Below are positions 1 to 12,600 of a stretch of 64,000 bases of DNA, in pieces. The notes beneath the pieces were generated by a model. That model saw only the letters and a program-made list of their open reading frames with translations, was not told the DNA's origin and did not search any database. Made by a program: the position numbers and the translations under genes. Source of the DNA: Apostichopus japonicus (Eukaryota > Echinodermata > Holothuroidea > Aspidochirotida > Stichopodidae); contig NC_092577.1 in the NCBI RefSeq assembly GCF_037975245.1, positions 11,722,013-11,786,012 of the forward strand, read 5' to 3'. Within the stretch, counting starts at the first letter, position 1, and each line of letters starts with the position of its first letter.

Positions 1-2766
1 CTGCTAATATTTACTGTTCAAAGTCAAGTCTTGCAAGCTGAGTGTTTATCCAAATACTTCCCTTCCCCCTGAAATGACAAAGGTCGGAATAAAGAGGGGT
101 TGAAACGAGTAAATAACATGAGGAAGCTTCTCGAGTAGGCTGAAACAGGTGGCGGGGGGGGGGGGGGGTTGTGGAGGGATGGGAATACCAGAGAAAGACG
201 GTGTAGTTTGGGTTGTTTACCGAGGACTTTTAATTTTGTTGGTACTGAAGTGGTGACGTGGCAAACGTGTCTAGACAAGGCATTGGAGAACATGACCATA
301 CTGCAAGAGACAGCAAAACCCAGTGGCCTTGGAACACTGGGTGAAGGGGAAGGGTATTTGGAGGGGGGGGGGGACAGAAGCCTGGCGAATATCATGTTTG
401 ATGACATTGCTGAATGCCAATGGTCGTAATTCTTCTCATGAAGATTAAATGACTTTGCTTCGAATGTTTTTAAACATTTAAGAACATGAGACGATTGTGG
501 GAGTATAACAATACCAATATCACTGAGGCTTCAAAATATATTTGTTGCATGTGTGTGTTCTTTTTTTGGAAGCTGGGGTGTGGGTGGGTGGGGGGGGGGG
601 CAGCAGTGCCTTCACAAAAGAAAGTTGTTTATGATGTTGTTGATCAATGATTTAAGCAGTAAAGACTCAGATTTTAATAGTTATTGCTGTTTCAAATAAG
701 TGTATTTTTCACACAAAAAAAAAGAGAAGAAAATTGGTAAAATTTTCAAGATGATTATTGTATTTCCATCAAAATTATGTTTCAGCTTATCTTCATTGTC
801 ACTCACTTGAAATTCCCCACCAATAAAAGAGCATATACATACACAGTTACATTTCTTGTAAAGATCTGTTTTAAGCTTCTAACAAGTATTTCTAGTTTCG
901 GTATGGGTACAGTATAACCTATACTGCTAAGTGTTACATGCACTGTGCGTTAGTAAATATCAGATGAGTCAAATATATTTGTTTTACTGTATCTACAGAC
1001 ATAAATTACCATTGTCACTATATACTATATTGTTGATTTGGTTAATAAGTCCACAGTAAACGTAAACTGTGTGGACGACCTACCATTGTCAAACAACCTC
1101 AAAGGTCACAGGTATTGTGTGATTCATACAGCACGGGGTAGTGACTATTTGTTCAAAGCAATTTTAAGAATTGAAAGTTGGTTCATCAGTAGTTGTGTAT
1201 GGCAGCTGCCTGGTTAAAGTCTGCTGTGGTTTGAGTACCCCCTATGTGCCACTAGGCAGTGGCATGTAAAGGATTTCACATATTGTGGTCATGGGCTCAC
1301 AGGGTTGTGCTAATAATTAACCTGTATACCCATGAATTCTTTGTGCGAGGTTAAAAAGAGGGGGAAGGGGGTTGGGTGAGCACCTGTGTAAAACAAAATC
1401 CCTGACTGAAGCATTTTTCCCGACTGATCAGCGTGGCCCCTCTCCCTCCCCCTTTGCACAAACCACTGCCCGAGTTGGAGGGACACCAATGATTTAAATG
1501 GACCACCAACAGTTTAAATGTGACACACTATATGTGTCTGTAACTGGTGTAGTTTTTGAAAGCATGGTGGTGGAATAGATGGAGGGGACACTAGTAGTCG
1601 GCACTGGGTGGTGGAGGGCCCGGGGAGGAGGAGGGGGTTAGCCGCCTGTGCCCCGGCCTGGGTTCGGGCATGTGTATGACCCTAACTTGACGTGACACTT
1701 TGTTTCGACCCGCATGGTTACAGTGTAAGGGGACTGGGATTGAGATTAGATCAAGTTGTTTGGCTTTTGCAGGCCAATGCTCTTTTTTAGGTGACTCTTC
1801 TTAAAAGGTATAAAAAACAAAATAGGGGCGGTGGATGTACTGTACCGTGAACAAATGTTGAGGCAGCCTCAGTCCCTGAATTTGACAGTAATGATATTGG
1901 TGATAAACTCAACATTAAATCGCATCCCTTAAATCTCTTCAGTTCACGACACGTAATATAATCGTAGGAAACAAAATAAACTTTTTATTAAAAAATGTGA
2001 AGAAAAGCTAGTCAAAGAAACAAAATACAGCATCAGAAAGTATAAGAAACCGGAAATTAGCATCCATTTGAGATTTATTCAAATAAATTTATGTGGGGTG
2101 GTGGGGAGAATTGGGGGAGGGGAGAAGTGGGGCAGGGGAGGTTTATTTGCTGAGACAAATGTATGGTGATATATTGTCCATTTAGCTGAGTTCACGGTGA
2201 TTTGAAGTTCCTCTATCTGCCTACAATTTATCTTAAGTCGGTGTTTGTTTTGGCATGCAGTGTAGGTGTTGATAGTTTTTTTTAATTCTCATGGAGGTTA
2301 GGAAACACTCATCTATGCTAATTCGTAATCAATAGGCACCGTCTGTGTTTAAATATTGTGTAAGATTTTGTAAGATTTATTGTGTGCTATTATAAAGAGC
2401 TGAGACTTATGGAGGAATCATATTGTGCATTATAGAACCAAGCCGACGTTGATTTTAGTTCAATGCTTCACTAATAATTGTCTTTGTGACTGTGACGAAC
2501 CGATACTAATTAACAAACACAAGAACCACACAGATATGTGGCATATAAACAGACATATTGGACGACAAAAATGAGTTTTGGCTTAATTTCATGATCTTTA
2601 CCTAATTTTCATGATAATATCAACTAGCTTGGTAGAAAGACTAACAATTTTAAGGGTCCTAATACCTATCTTTCCTCTAAAGCTGTTGTAATGTAGCAAA
2701 TTCAACAAAAAATGGATCTACAGAAAATAATATAATTAAATTTGATCTATTTGCTTCCTCTCACAG
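1..2766. other. Upstream non-coding region, no gene recognised
   Basis: No open frame here has recognisable domains. The short frames near the left edge (24-429) lie across G-runs and read as low-complexity peptide on both strands. The stretch holds several poly-G runs (around 157-168, 362-371, 590-600) and G-rich patches near 1360, 1610 and 2100. The promoter and any 5' non-coding exon of the transporter gene that begins at 2878 should lie here or further left. I cannot point to a TATA box or initiator with confidence. Confidence 0.5.
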
Positions 2767-2877
2767 ATGTACGTAATGATGACACATTGATACCTGATCT
2801 TTGCCTCCCGAAGGAACTGAAAGAAGATTAATTAATGGAGTAAAATTTAACCTATAGAAACTTATATAAGCTTCAAA
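2767..2877 (+). other. Probable 5'UTR part of transporter exon 1, preceded by a splice acceptor
   Basis: A pyrimidine-rich tract ending in AG at 2765-2766 looks like a good 3' splice site, so the first coding exon probably starts with about 110 bases of 5'UTR and an upstream non-coding exon may exist. An in-frame TAA lies just upstream of the ATG (near 2850) with no ATG between them, which supports 2878 as the start. The start context (AAA before ATGG) is favourable. The acceptor is inferred from sequence only. Confidence 0.45.
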
Positions 2878-3664
2878 ATGGCGTACGTGAAATTAACGGA
2901 TTCGAACGAGAGCCTATCGGGATCCAGGGATCGTTTAAATGCCTCTGCTGACCTGTTTGAAAGAATATCATTGCCAGATAACAATAGCAACAATATGGTA
3001 GAGACTCCTCCCTCCTCGCAAACTACTCCCAATATCTCCATATTAGCAGAGGACCCCATTTTAAGAACACCTCCAGAACGTGTCACGATCGTTCGAAAGA
3101 AGCACATACAAAAAACGATCAGCAAGAAGCTCACAGGTGCCGAGGCGATCTTAGTCATTATAGCAATTGTCATATTCTTCGCCAATGCAGCCGCCCGAGG
3201 TTACCTCAATGGGGTTCTCCTGCTTATACAACACACTATGAACCTCAAGGATTCAGAGGTCATCTTCACGGACATAATGTTTGACCTCGGCATCGTCATC
3301 GGTCTGGTCCCGGGGGTCATGGTCCGGAACCATATGGACCGTCCCAAGACTCTAGCCATATCCACTGCTGGCCTTGCTGTCGGCTGTTTCATGTGTGCCG
3401 GGCCGTACTTTTGGTACGCCAGGAATCACCATCTCTTCTCGGAGCCCATTGACGTAGCCATCGGTGAATACGAACTGTGCGGTGGCGTCACGTCGCCTCA
3501 GCTAGAATCGGCCACGAGGCCGCCTCCGGAGAAATCCCAGAGTACAGAATTTTTAGTCATTTTCGGATCGGGTTTGATGGGGATTGGGACGTCGCTTATG
3601 TTCGTCGTAGGATTACCATACGCGGCTGATGCATTCGGCGGAAGACGGACGCCCTTAGTTACCG
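2878..3664 (+). CDS. SLCO exon 1: cytoplasmic N-terminus and membrane spans 1-4
   Basis: This exon encodes residues 1-262 plus the first base of codon 263. A Ser/Pro-rich N-tail of about 83 residues is followed by basic residues and span 1. The segment from span 1 through the DRPK loop to span 3 has the usual OATP spacing. Span 4 ends in the GLPYAADAF stretch, which corresponds to the family's G-x-x-Y-x-D-D region. The donor is gtgagt at 3665, phase 1. The next intron is short (285 bases). Confidence 0.92.
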
Positions 3665-6600
3665 GTGAGTAGATCAAGTATGAGTGCATGCTGGGAGGAT
3701 GCCGTGACTGATATATCCAAAACTCGTCTGTGCGATGGAGCTAGTTTTTAGATCTATCGAACTCCCGGACTTACGGTCGTGTTAAAAGTGATCTTCTGCA
3801 ATCTTGATGTGAACAATATTGTATGGTTTGGTCAAAAGTATGCCTAAGATCAAGCCAAACATTAAAAGCTGCTGTCAAGCTAAGTATTACAACATGTTAC
3901 CGTTAATATAACAATTTGTTATAATCACGTTTTTTGTTTTTGTTTACAGGAATCCTGTTAATTTCTGCGGCAGCCGGTGTTTGGTTTGGTGAATTATTTA
4001 GTTTCCTCATCCAGCTGACAGCGAGTGGAATCAACTATAGCTACAACTCCGTCTCCAGATGGTGGCTGGGATTTCTCCTCTTTGGTCTGTTCAGTCTTCT
4101 GTTCTCTCTGGTCCTCTGCACCTTTCAAGACGACTATCCTCCCAGCAAAGAAGACGAGGATGCACGTGATAGGTCAGACTCGACATCTAACGCTCCGGAC
4201 GATACAGATGGGTTTTACTACATGAGGATGGACGAGGAGAGGCGAAGAAGTAAGTCGACAGTGAACACATTTAGGAGAGACATTAACTTTGTTACTCTCT
4301 GGCCTACAAATGATTGTAAAAGGGGTTGGAGGAGGAGGGGTGGTTGTGGGGGTACAACATACTGTCTATTGGATAAGGGGGAGGAGGGGAGGTGGTGGGG
4401 GTACAACATACTCTCTATTGGATTAGGAGGAGGAGGGGAGGTGGTGGGGGTACAACATACTGTCTATTGGATTAGGAGGAGGAGGGGAGGTGGTAGGGTA
4501 AAACATACTGTCTATTGGATTAGGAGGAGGAGGGGAGGTGGTGGGATACAACATACTGTCTATTGGATTAGGAGGAGGAGGGGAGGTGGTGGGATACAAC
4601 ATACTGTCTATTGGATTAGGAGGAGGAGGGGTGGTTGTGGGAGTACAACATACTGTCTATTGGATTAGGAGGAGAAGGGGAGGTGGTGGGGGTACAACAT
4701 ACTGTCTATTGGATTAGGAGGAGGAGGGGAGGAGGTTGGGGTACAACATACTGTCTATTGGATTAGGGGGAGAAGGGGAGGTGGTGGGGGTACAACATAC
4801 TGTCTATTGGATTAGGAGGAGGAGGGGAGGTGGTGGGGGTACAACATACTGTCTATTGGATTAGGAGGAGGAGGGGTGGTTGTGGGAGTACAACATACTG
4901 TCTATTGGATTAGGAGGAGGAGGGGAGGTGGTGGGGGTACAACATACTGTCTATTGGATTAGGAGGAGGAGGGGTGGTTGTGGGAGTACAACATACTGTC
5001 TATTGGATTAGGAGGAGGAGGGGTGGTTGTGGGAGTACAACATACTGTCTATTGGATTAGGAGGAGGAGGGGAGGAAGTGGGGGTACAACATACTGTCTA
5101 TTGGATAAGGGGGAGGAGGGGAGGTGGTGGGGGTACAACATACTGTCTATTGGATTAGGAGGAGGAGGGGTGGTTGTGGGAGTACAACATACTGTTTATT
5201 GGATTAGGAGGAGGAGGGGAGGAGGTGGGGGTACAACATACTGTCTATTGGATAAGGGGGAGGAGGGGAGGTGGTGGGGGTACAACATACTGTCTATTGG
5301 ATTAGGAGGAGGAGGGGTGGTTGTGGGAGTACAACATACTGTCTATTGGATTAGGAGGAGGAGGGGTGGTTGTGGGAGTACAACATACTGTCTATTGGAT
5401 TAGGAGGAGAAGGGGAGGTGGTGGGGGTACAACATACTGTCTATTGGATTAGGAGGAGGAGGGGAGGAGGTTGGGGTACAACATACTGTCTATTGGATTA
5501 GGGGGAGAAGGGGAGGTGGTGGGGGTACAACATACTGTCTATTGGATTAGGAGGAGGAGGGGTGGTTGTGGGAGTACAACATACTGTCTATTGGATTAGG
5601 AGGAGGAGGGGTGGTTGTGGGAGTACAACATACTGTCTATTGGATTAGGAGGAGGGGTGGTTGTGGGAGTACAACATACTGTCTATTGGATTAGGAGGAG
5701 GAGGGGTGGTTGTGGGAGTACAACATACTGTCTATTGGATTAGGAGGAGAAGGGGAGGTGGTGGGGGTACAACATACTGTCTATTGGATTAGGAGGAGGA
5801 GGGGTGGTTGTGGGAGTACAACATACTGTCTATTGGATTAGGAGGAGAAGGGGAGGAGGTTGGGGTACAACATACTGTCTATTGGATTAGGGGGAGAAGG
5901 GGAGGTGGTGGGGGTACAACATACTGTCTATTGGATTAGGAGGAGGAGGGGTGGTTGTGAGAGTACAACATACTGTCTATTGGATTAGGAGGAGGAGGGG
6001 TGGTTGTGGGAGTACAACATACTGTCTATTGGATTAGGAGGAGGAGGGGAGGTGGTGGGGGTACAACATACTGTCTATTGGATAAGGGGGAGGAGGGGAG
6101 GTGGTGGGGGTACAACATACTGTCTATTGGATTAGGAGGAGGAGGGGTGGTTGTGGGAGTACAACATACTGTTTATTGGATTAGGAGGAGGAGGGGAGGA
6201 GGTGGGGGTACAACATACTGTCTATTGGATAAGGGGGAGGAGGGGAGGTGGTGGGGGTACAACATACTGTCTATTGGATTAGGAGGAGGAGGGGTGGTTG
6301 TGGGAGTACAACATACTGTCTATTGGATTAGGAGAAAGAGGGGTGGTTGTGGGAGTACAACATACTGTCTATTGGATTAGGAGGAGGAGGGGAGGAGGTG
6401 GGGGTACAACATACTGTCTATTGAATTAGGAGGAGGAGGGGAGGTGGTGGGGGTACAACATACTGTCTATTGGATAAGGGGGAGGAGGGGAGGTGGTGGG
6501 GGTACAACATACTGTCTATTGGATTAGGAGGAGGAGGGGAGGTGGTGGGGGTACAACATACTGTCTATTGGATTAGGAGGAGGAGGGGAGGTGGTGGGGG

Positions 6601-9600
6601 TACAACATACTGTCTATTGGATAAGAGGGAGGAGGGGAGGTGGTGGGGGTACAACATACTGTCTATTGGATTAGGAGGAGGAGGGGTGGTTGTGGGAGTA
6701 CAACATACTGTTTATTGGATTAGGAGGAGGAGGGGAGGTGGTGGGGGTACAACATACTGTCTATTGGATAAGGGGGAGGAGGGGAGGTGGTGGGGGTACA
6801 ACATACTGTCTATTGGATTAGGAGGAGGAGGGGTGGTTTTGGGAGTACAACATACTGTCTATTGGATAAGGGGGAGGAGGGGAGGTGGTGGGGGTACAAC
6901 ATACTGTCTATTGGATTAGGAGGAGGAGGGGTGGTTGTGGGAGTACAACATACTGTCTATTGGATTAGGAGGAGGAGGGGAGGTGGTGGGGGTACAACAT
7001 ACTGTCTATTGGATAAGGGGGAGGAGGGGAGGTGGTGGGGGTACAACATACTGTCTATTGGATAAGGGGGAGGAGGGGAGGTGGTGGGGGTACAACATAC
7101 TGTCTATTGGATTAGGAGGAGGAGGGGAGGTGGTGGGGGTACAACATACTGTCTATTGGATTAGGAGGAGGAGGGGTGGTTGTGGGAGTACAACATACTG
7201 TTTATTGGATTAGGAGGAGGAGGGGAGGAGGTGGGGGTACAACATACTGTCTATTGGATAAGGGGGAGGAGGGGAGGTGGTGGGGGTACAACATACTGTC
7301 TATTGGATTAGGAGGAGGAGGGGTGGTTGTGGGAGTACAACATACTGTTTATTGGATTAGGAGGAGGAGGGGAGGAGGTGGGGGTACAACATACTGTCTA
7401 TTGGATAAGGGGGAGGAGGGGAGGTGGTGGGGGTACAACATACTGTCTATTGGATTAGGAGGAGGAGGGGTGGTTGTGGGAGTACAACATACTGTCTATT
7501 GGATTAGGAGGAGGAGGGGTGGTTGTGGGAGTACAACATACTGTCTATTGGATTAGGGGGAGGAGGGGAGGTGGTGGGGGTACAACATACTGTCTATTGG
7601 ATTAGGAGGAGGGGAGGTGGTGGGGGTACAACATACTGTCTATTGGATTAGGGAGAGGAGGGGAGGTGGTGGGGGTACAACATACTGTCTATTGGATAAG
7701 GGGGAGGAGGGGAGGTGGTGGGGGTACAACATACTGTCTATTGGATAAGGGGGAGGAGGGGAGGTGGTGGGGGTACAACATACTGTCTATTGGATAAGGA
7801 GGAGGAGGGGAGGTGGTGGGGGTACAACATACTGTCTATTGGATAAGGGGGAGGAGGGGAGGTGGTGGGGGTACAACATACTGTCTATTGGATTAGGAGG
7901 AGGAGGGGAGGTGGTGGGGGTACAACATACTGTCTATTGGATTAGGGGGAGAAGGGGAGGTGGTGGGGGTACAACATACTGTTTATTGGATGAGGAGGGG
8001 AGGTGGTGGGGGTACAACATACTGTCTATTGGATTAGGAGGAGGAGGGGAGGTGGTGGGGGTACAACATACTGTCTATTGGATAAGGGGGAGGAGGGGAG
8101 GTGGTGGGGGTACAACATACTGTCTATTGGATAAGGGGGAGGAGGGGTGGTTGTGGGAGTACAACATACTGTCTATTGGATTAGGAGGAGGAGGGGAGGT
8201 GGTGGGGGTACAACATACTGTCTATTGGATAAGGGGGAGGAGGGGAGGTGGTGGGGGTACAACATACTGTTTGGATTAGGAGGAGGAGGGGAGGTGGTGG
8301 GAGTACAACATACTGTCTATTGGATTAGGAGGAGGAGGGGAGGTGGTGGGGGTACAACATACTGTCTATTGGATTAGGAGGAGGAGGGGAGGTGGTGGGG
8401 GTACAACATACTGTCTATTGGATAAGGGGGAGGAGGGGTGGTGGTGGGGGTACAACATACTGTCTATTGGATTAGGAGGAGGAGGGGAGGTGGTGGGGGT
8501 ACAACATACTGTCTATTGGATTAGGAGGAGGAGGGGAGGTGGTGGGGGTACAACATACTGTCTATTGGATAAGGGGGAGGAGGGGTGGTGGTGGGGGTAC
8601 AACATACTGTCTATTGGATTAGGAGGAGGAGGGGAGGTGGTGGGATACAACATACTGTCTATTGGATTAGGAGGAGGAGGGGAGGTGGTGGGGGTACAAC
8701 ATACTGTCTATTGGATAAGGGAGAGGAGGGGTGGTGGTGGGGGTACAACATACTGTCTATTGGATTAGGAGGAGGAGGGGAGGTGGTGGGGGTACAACAT
8801 ACTGTCTATTGGATTAGGAGGAGGAGGGGAGGTGGTGGGGGTACAACATACTGTCTATTGGATAAGGGGGAGGAGGGGTGGTGGTGGGGGTACAACATAC
8901 TGTCTAATGGATTAGGAGGAGGAGGGGAGGTGGTGGGATACAACATACTGTCTATTGGATTAGGAGGAGGAGGGGAGGTGGTGGGGGTACAACATACTGT
9001 CTATTGGATAAGGGGGAGGAGGGGTGGTGGTGGGGGTACAACATACTGTCTATTGGATTAGGAGGAGGAGGGGAGGTGGTGGGATACAACATACTGTCTA
9101 TTGGATTAGGAGGAGGAGGGGAGGTGGTGGGGGTACAACATACTGTCTATTGGATTAGGAGTAGGAGGGGAGGTGGTGGGGGTACAACATACTGTCTATT
9201 GGATAAGGGGGAGGAGGGGTGGTTGTGGGAGTACAACATACTGTCTATTGGATTAGGAGGAGGAGGGGAGGTGGTGGGGGTACAACATACTGTCTATTGG
9301 ATAAGGGGGAGGAGGGGAGGTGGTGGGGGTACAACATACTGTCTATTGGATAAGGAGGAGGAGGGGAGGTGGTGGTCTGGGTACAAGATACTGTCTATTG
9401 CATTAGAGTACCAGAGGTCACCTCTTTGCACATGTGCACGTTTGAGAACTTTAAAATATATTAGTAGTGATTCTCTAGCATGTTGCAATACTGAAGACCT
9501 CTAAAGGTTGAAATGCTATTTTTCTTTTGGATTTTTTTGGGACTGACAAATGTGAGTGTTCTGTTTAAGTTTAAACAATGATTATACACCGATGCAAATT

Positions 9601-12600
9601 CAGAATGAAGCCACAGATACCTGCTCTTGCTCCATCCCTCCCCTTCCCTCCCTTTGCCCTACCCTCCCAACTGTCCATTAATGCAAACAGACCTGTCTTA
9701 TCCTTTCATACGTTTCTTTTTTCTCTCTATCCTGGTACTAGGTAAACGATGTATTCCGTTTCTGATCAAGCACATCAACGTTGTATTCTTATCGCTGGCA
9801 CTTAGCTTAGAGGGCGCCATCCTGACGGGGTATTTATTCTTCCAACCTCAGTTTATGAGTGTCGTCACAGGCCAGAGTCTTTCTAGATCGGAGCTCTCTT
9901 TCGGTAAGACTTTGTTTAACATCGGAACCTTCTTTAACGTCAGTTCTCATTACTATAACTCCAACGCCATTAATTTGCTTGTCTGTTAAGCCCACCGCAC
10001 ACTGCCCGACTGATCATGACTGACACATGACCGTCGTGACATGTTTTTCGATTGTTGTGAAGATTGGACTAAAAACTGGACCCCCCCTCGCACACTATCC
10101 TTAAAATCAGCGCTGCAACGAATGTTTGCTATCAATGCTACATGTTAAAGTTGAAGCCGACGCAAGATCAGTAGTAGCGTGTAGCACCCTCAGGCTGCCA
10201 CGACTTTCCACGTAACGACAGTCGAGTTGATTCGGTTGTGATCAGTCGGGCAGTGTGCGGCAGGATTATTCACCATAACATTTTGCAAGCAATTAACAAT
10301 GGGCTTCAACAGTTTTAGTTAGTCAGTCATTCATAAGTTAATGTTCTCCTTAAAAGTAAGTTTGCACTTCACAAATATCATTGTAAATACGTTCTGTTTA
10401 TACAAGCAGAAGCTCTGGTAACGAGATCCCAAATATTTTGAGACTCCCATACTCACCATAGTGTCTCCAGTGGCGTCAAGAGAGTGGACCGCTTCTTGAT
10501 TGAAGCCTTCATTTGTTTCTCAGTAAGTCTGTTTATGAGAGAATGTTATTCTTTATCGACCATGATTCAGCGGCCCCGAGGCTTTAGCAATTTATCCTCC
10601 CAATGCCTCTGCAACGTGTCAAAGCTTTAATAACATGTCCATCCCTTCGTTTCTTTCTCGTTAGCCTCCGTTACATTGCTGCCTATCATCATCGGTATGC
10701 TCGTTAGTGCCTTCTATATGCAAATCGTTAAGATGGACAGCAGGAAAATATGTCGAGCGATTCTCATGTTCAACGTCCTCAGTCTGTGCATATCTTCTGC
10801 ACTGTATACGTTCAAATGTGAGGAACCGAAGATTGTACCGGATTTTTCAAAGTAAGTTCAAGTCTGATCCGTCAGATGAAAACTATATATGTTATCGAAT
10901 CAAGTTCGGGTTCGAGCCCTGGTTACAGGGTATGCAAGGTACCGTGGCTCCTGCTCAGTAACCCACCCGACCCCTCGCCCCTCAACCCACGTCTCAGCAG
11001 AGTAATGGTAATTGTCATCCACTTAGAGCTTTTTTTTTTAGCTCTGTCAGTAAAGCACAAGTTCTTAAATCTGAGGTCACTTATTCAAGACTTCACTCTA
11101 GAGGTAAAGATTAATTATCAAATAAGTCGGTGTGCAAATAGTTCGGGTTACTGCTGGATTTGTCGCAACCTTTTGGTAACATGCACAACAACGAAAGAAA
11201 TAGATATGGGAATAATATTCTAATAGTGTAGATCCAAAAATCACTACACGGTTGGTAACATCGGGTAGATATCAGCGTGAATGGGTATCAATGCCTCCCA
11301 AACATCAAAACAGCTTTTTGAGTTGATTTCGATAAATATGAAGATGCCTTACGATGCTAACTTCTCATATTCAATGTAGTTATTCAACTTGACTGGGTCA
11401 GTCAACTCTCGTTAATAACTAATTTAAAAAAAAAGTTTTGAACACTTTTCCCAGTTTGTGTTTTGTGATTAATATTTTAATACTTATAATACTAGAGTTT
11501 GGGCGATACATTTTCTGAGCATTCCAATCAAATTAATTTATTTCCCGCTATCAAATTTATTGTTCACTCACTGGGAGAATTCTAAGCGTGTTTTAGGTAC
11601 ATTTGCTGACATCTTTGACCAAAGGCAATGTGTCAATGCTGCTATCCCTGGATCGGCTGAAATGCTTCATAAGTCTGTAACTACCAGCATATTTCATATC
11701 ACAATTCACTAGATAATCAGACTGACATAAGAATACCTATTCTATTTCCTGTTCAAGGGATCTTTGATACTCACTGGACATAACATAGTTATGGCCATAT
11801 GGTTAAAGTCCCAATCTTAGGGGACTTGGATTGAAAGTGGTTCAAGTTGATTGTTTTTCATGCCCAGTCTTTTCGTTTGAAGTAACTTTAATACGTAAGA
11901 ACAGAAGAGGAAGAGAGACATCGATCAATCTACCATATCTGTTCATAACTCATATATGTGAGTTTATACATTATATTTGCACAAAATCTGTACACAGAGT
12001 ATTAAGAGAAACGAACGCTTGTGTTTCTTACTAGAAGATTATGTAATACAAGCAACAAGTGAAAAGTCAACTAATGTATTTGTTTGTATCTATGTTAGAT
12101 CCTCCTGCAAGCAGGAACTTGCGAAGAAGCCTCAATGGCTTATCAAAGCCAAGCTGACCCAAGTCAGTCTCTTAGATGCATATTTAACGTTTATGTTTAT
12201 GAATTGTCAATTGTCAACAACTCTGTAACTGGACAACATACATTAATCTTGGAGTGACTCAAACTAGGAACCTTATGATTGTAATAGAAATATATATATG
12301 TAATAGAAGTATAGGAAAGAAACAGGACCCACTTTAGGACCTTTATCTTATTCAGTGCCTTTGAGGTCACTCGTGAGTGATGTCCAGATAAATCAATTGT
12401 TCATAAGTTAATCAGACGTAATGTCAGCACATTTTTCCCTCTCAATATCTTTGCATAATTACAGAAACGTGACTCAGTATGCCTGCATTGATACTTGCTC
12501 CTGTGATGATAACCTCCGGACACCAGTGTGTGGGTCAGACGGTGTGACTTACTTATCTCCTTGCCAAGCTGGATGCAAAGAGGAATACATTGAAAAAAAT

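Noticed and set aside
1220-1330. Possible tRNA-like or SINE sequence near gtggtttgagtacccc
   Set aside because: No box A at suitable spacing and no second copy in the window.
4025-9504. A dozen open frames of 63-171 codons with repeated VYWIRRRRGGGGG and TTYCLLDKGEEG peptides
   Set aside because: They are successive readings of the 49-bp minisatellite inside an intron; frames end wherever a gattagg unit falls in phase.
9627-9989. 120-codon frame starting MLHPSPSLPL as an independent gene
   Set aside because: Only its middle (9742-9903) is exon 3 of the transporter; the rest is intron read through.
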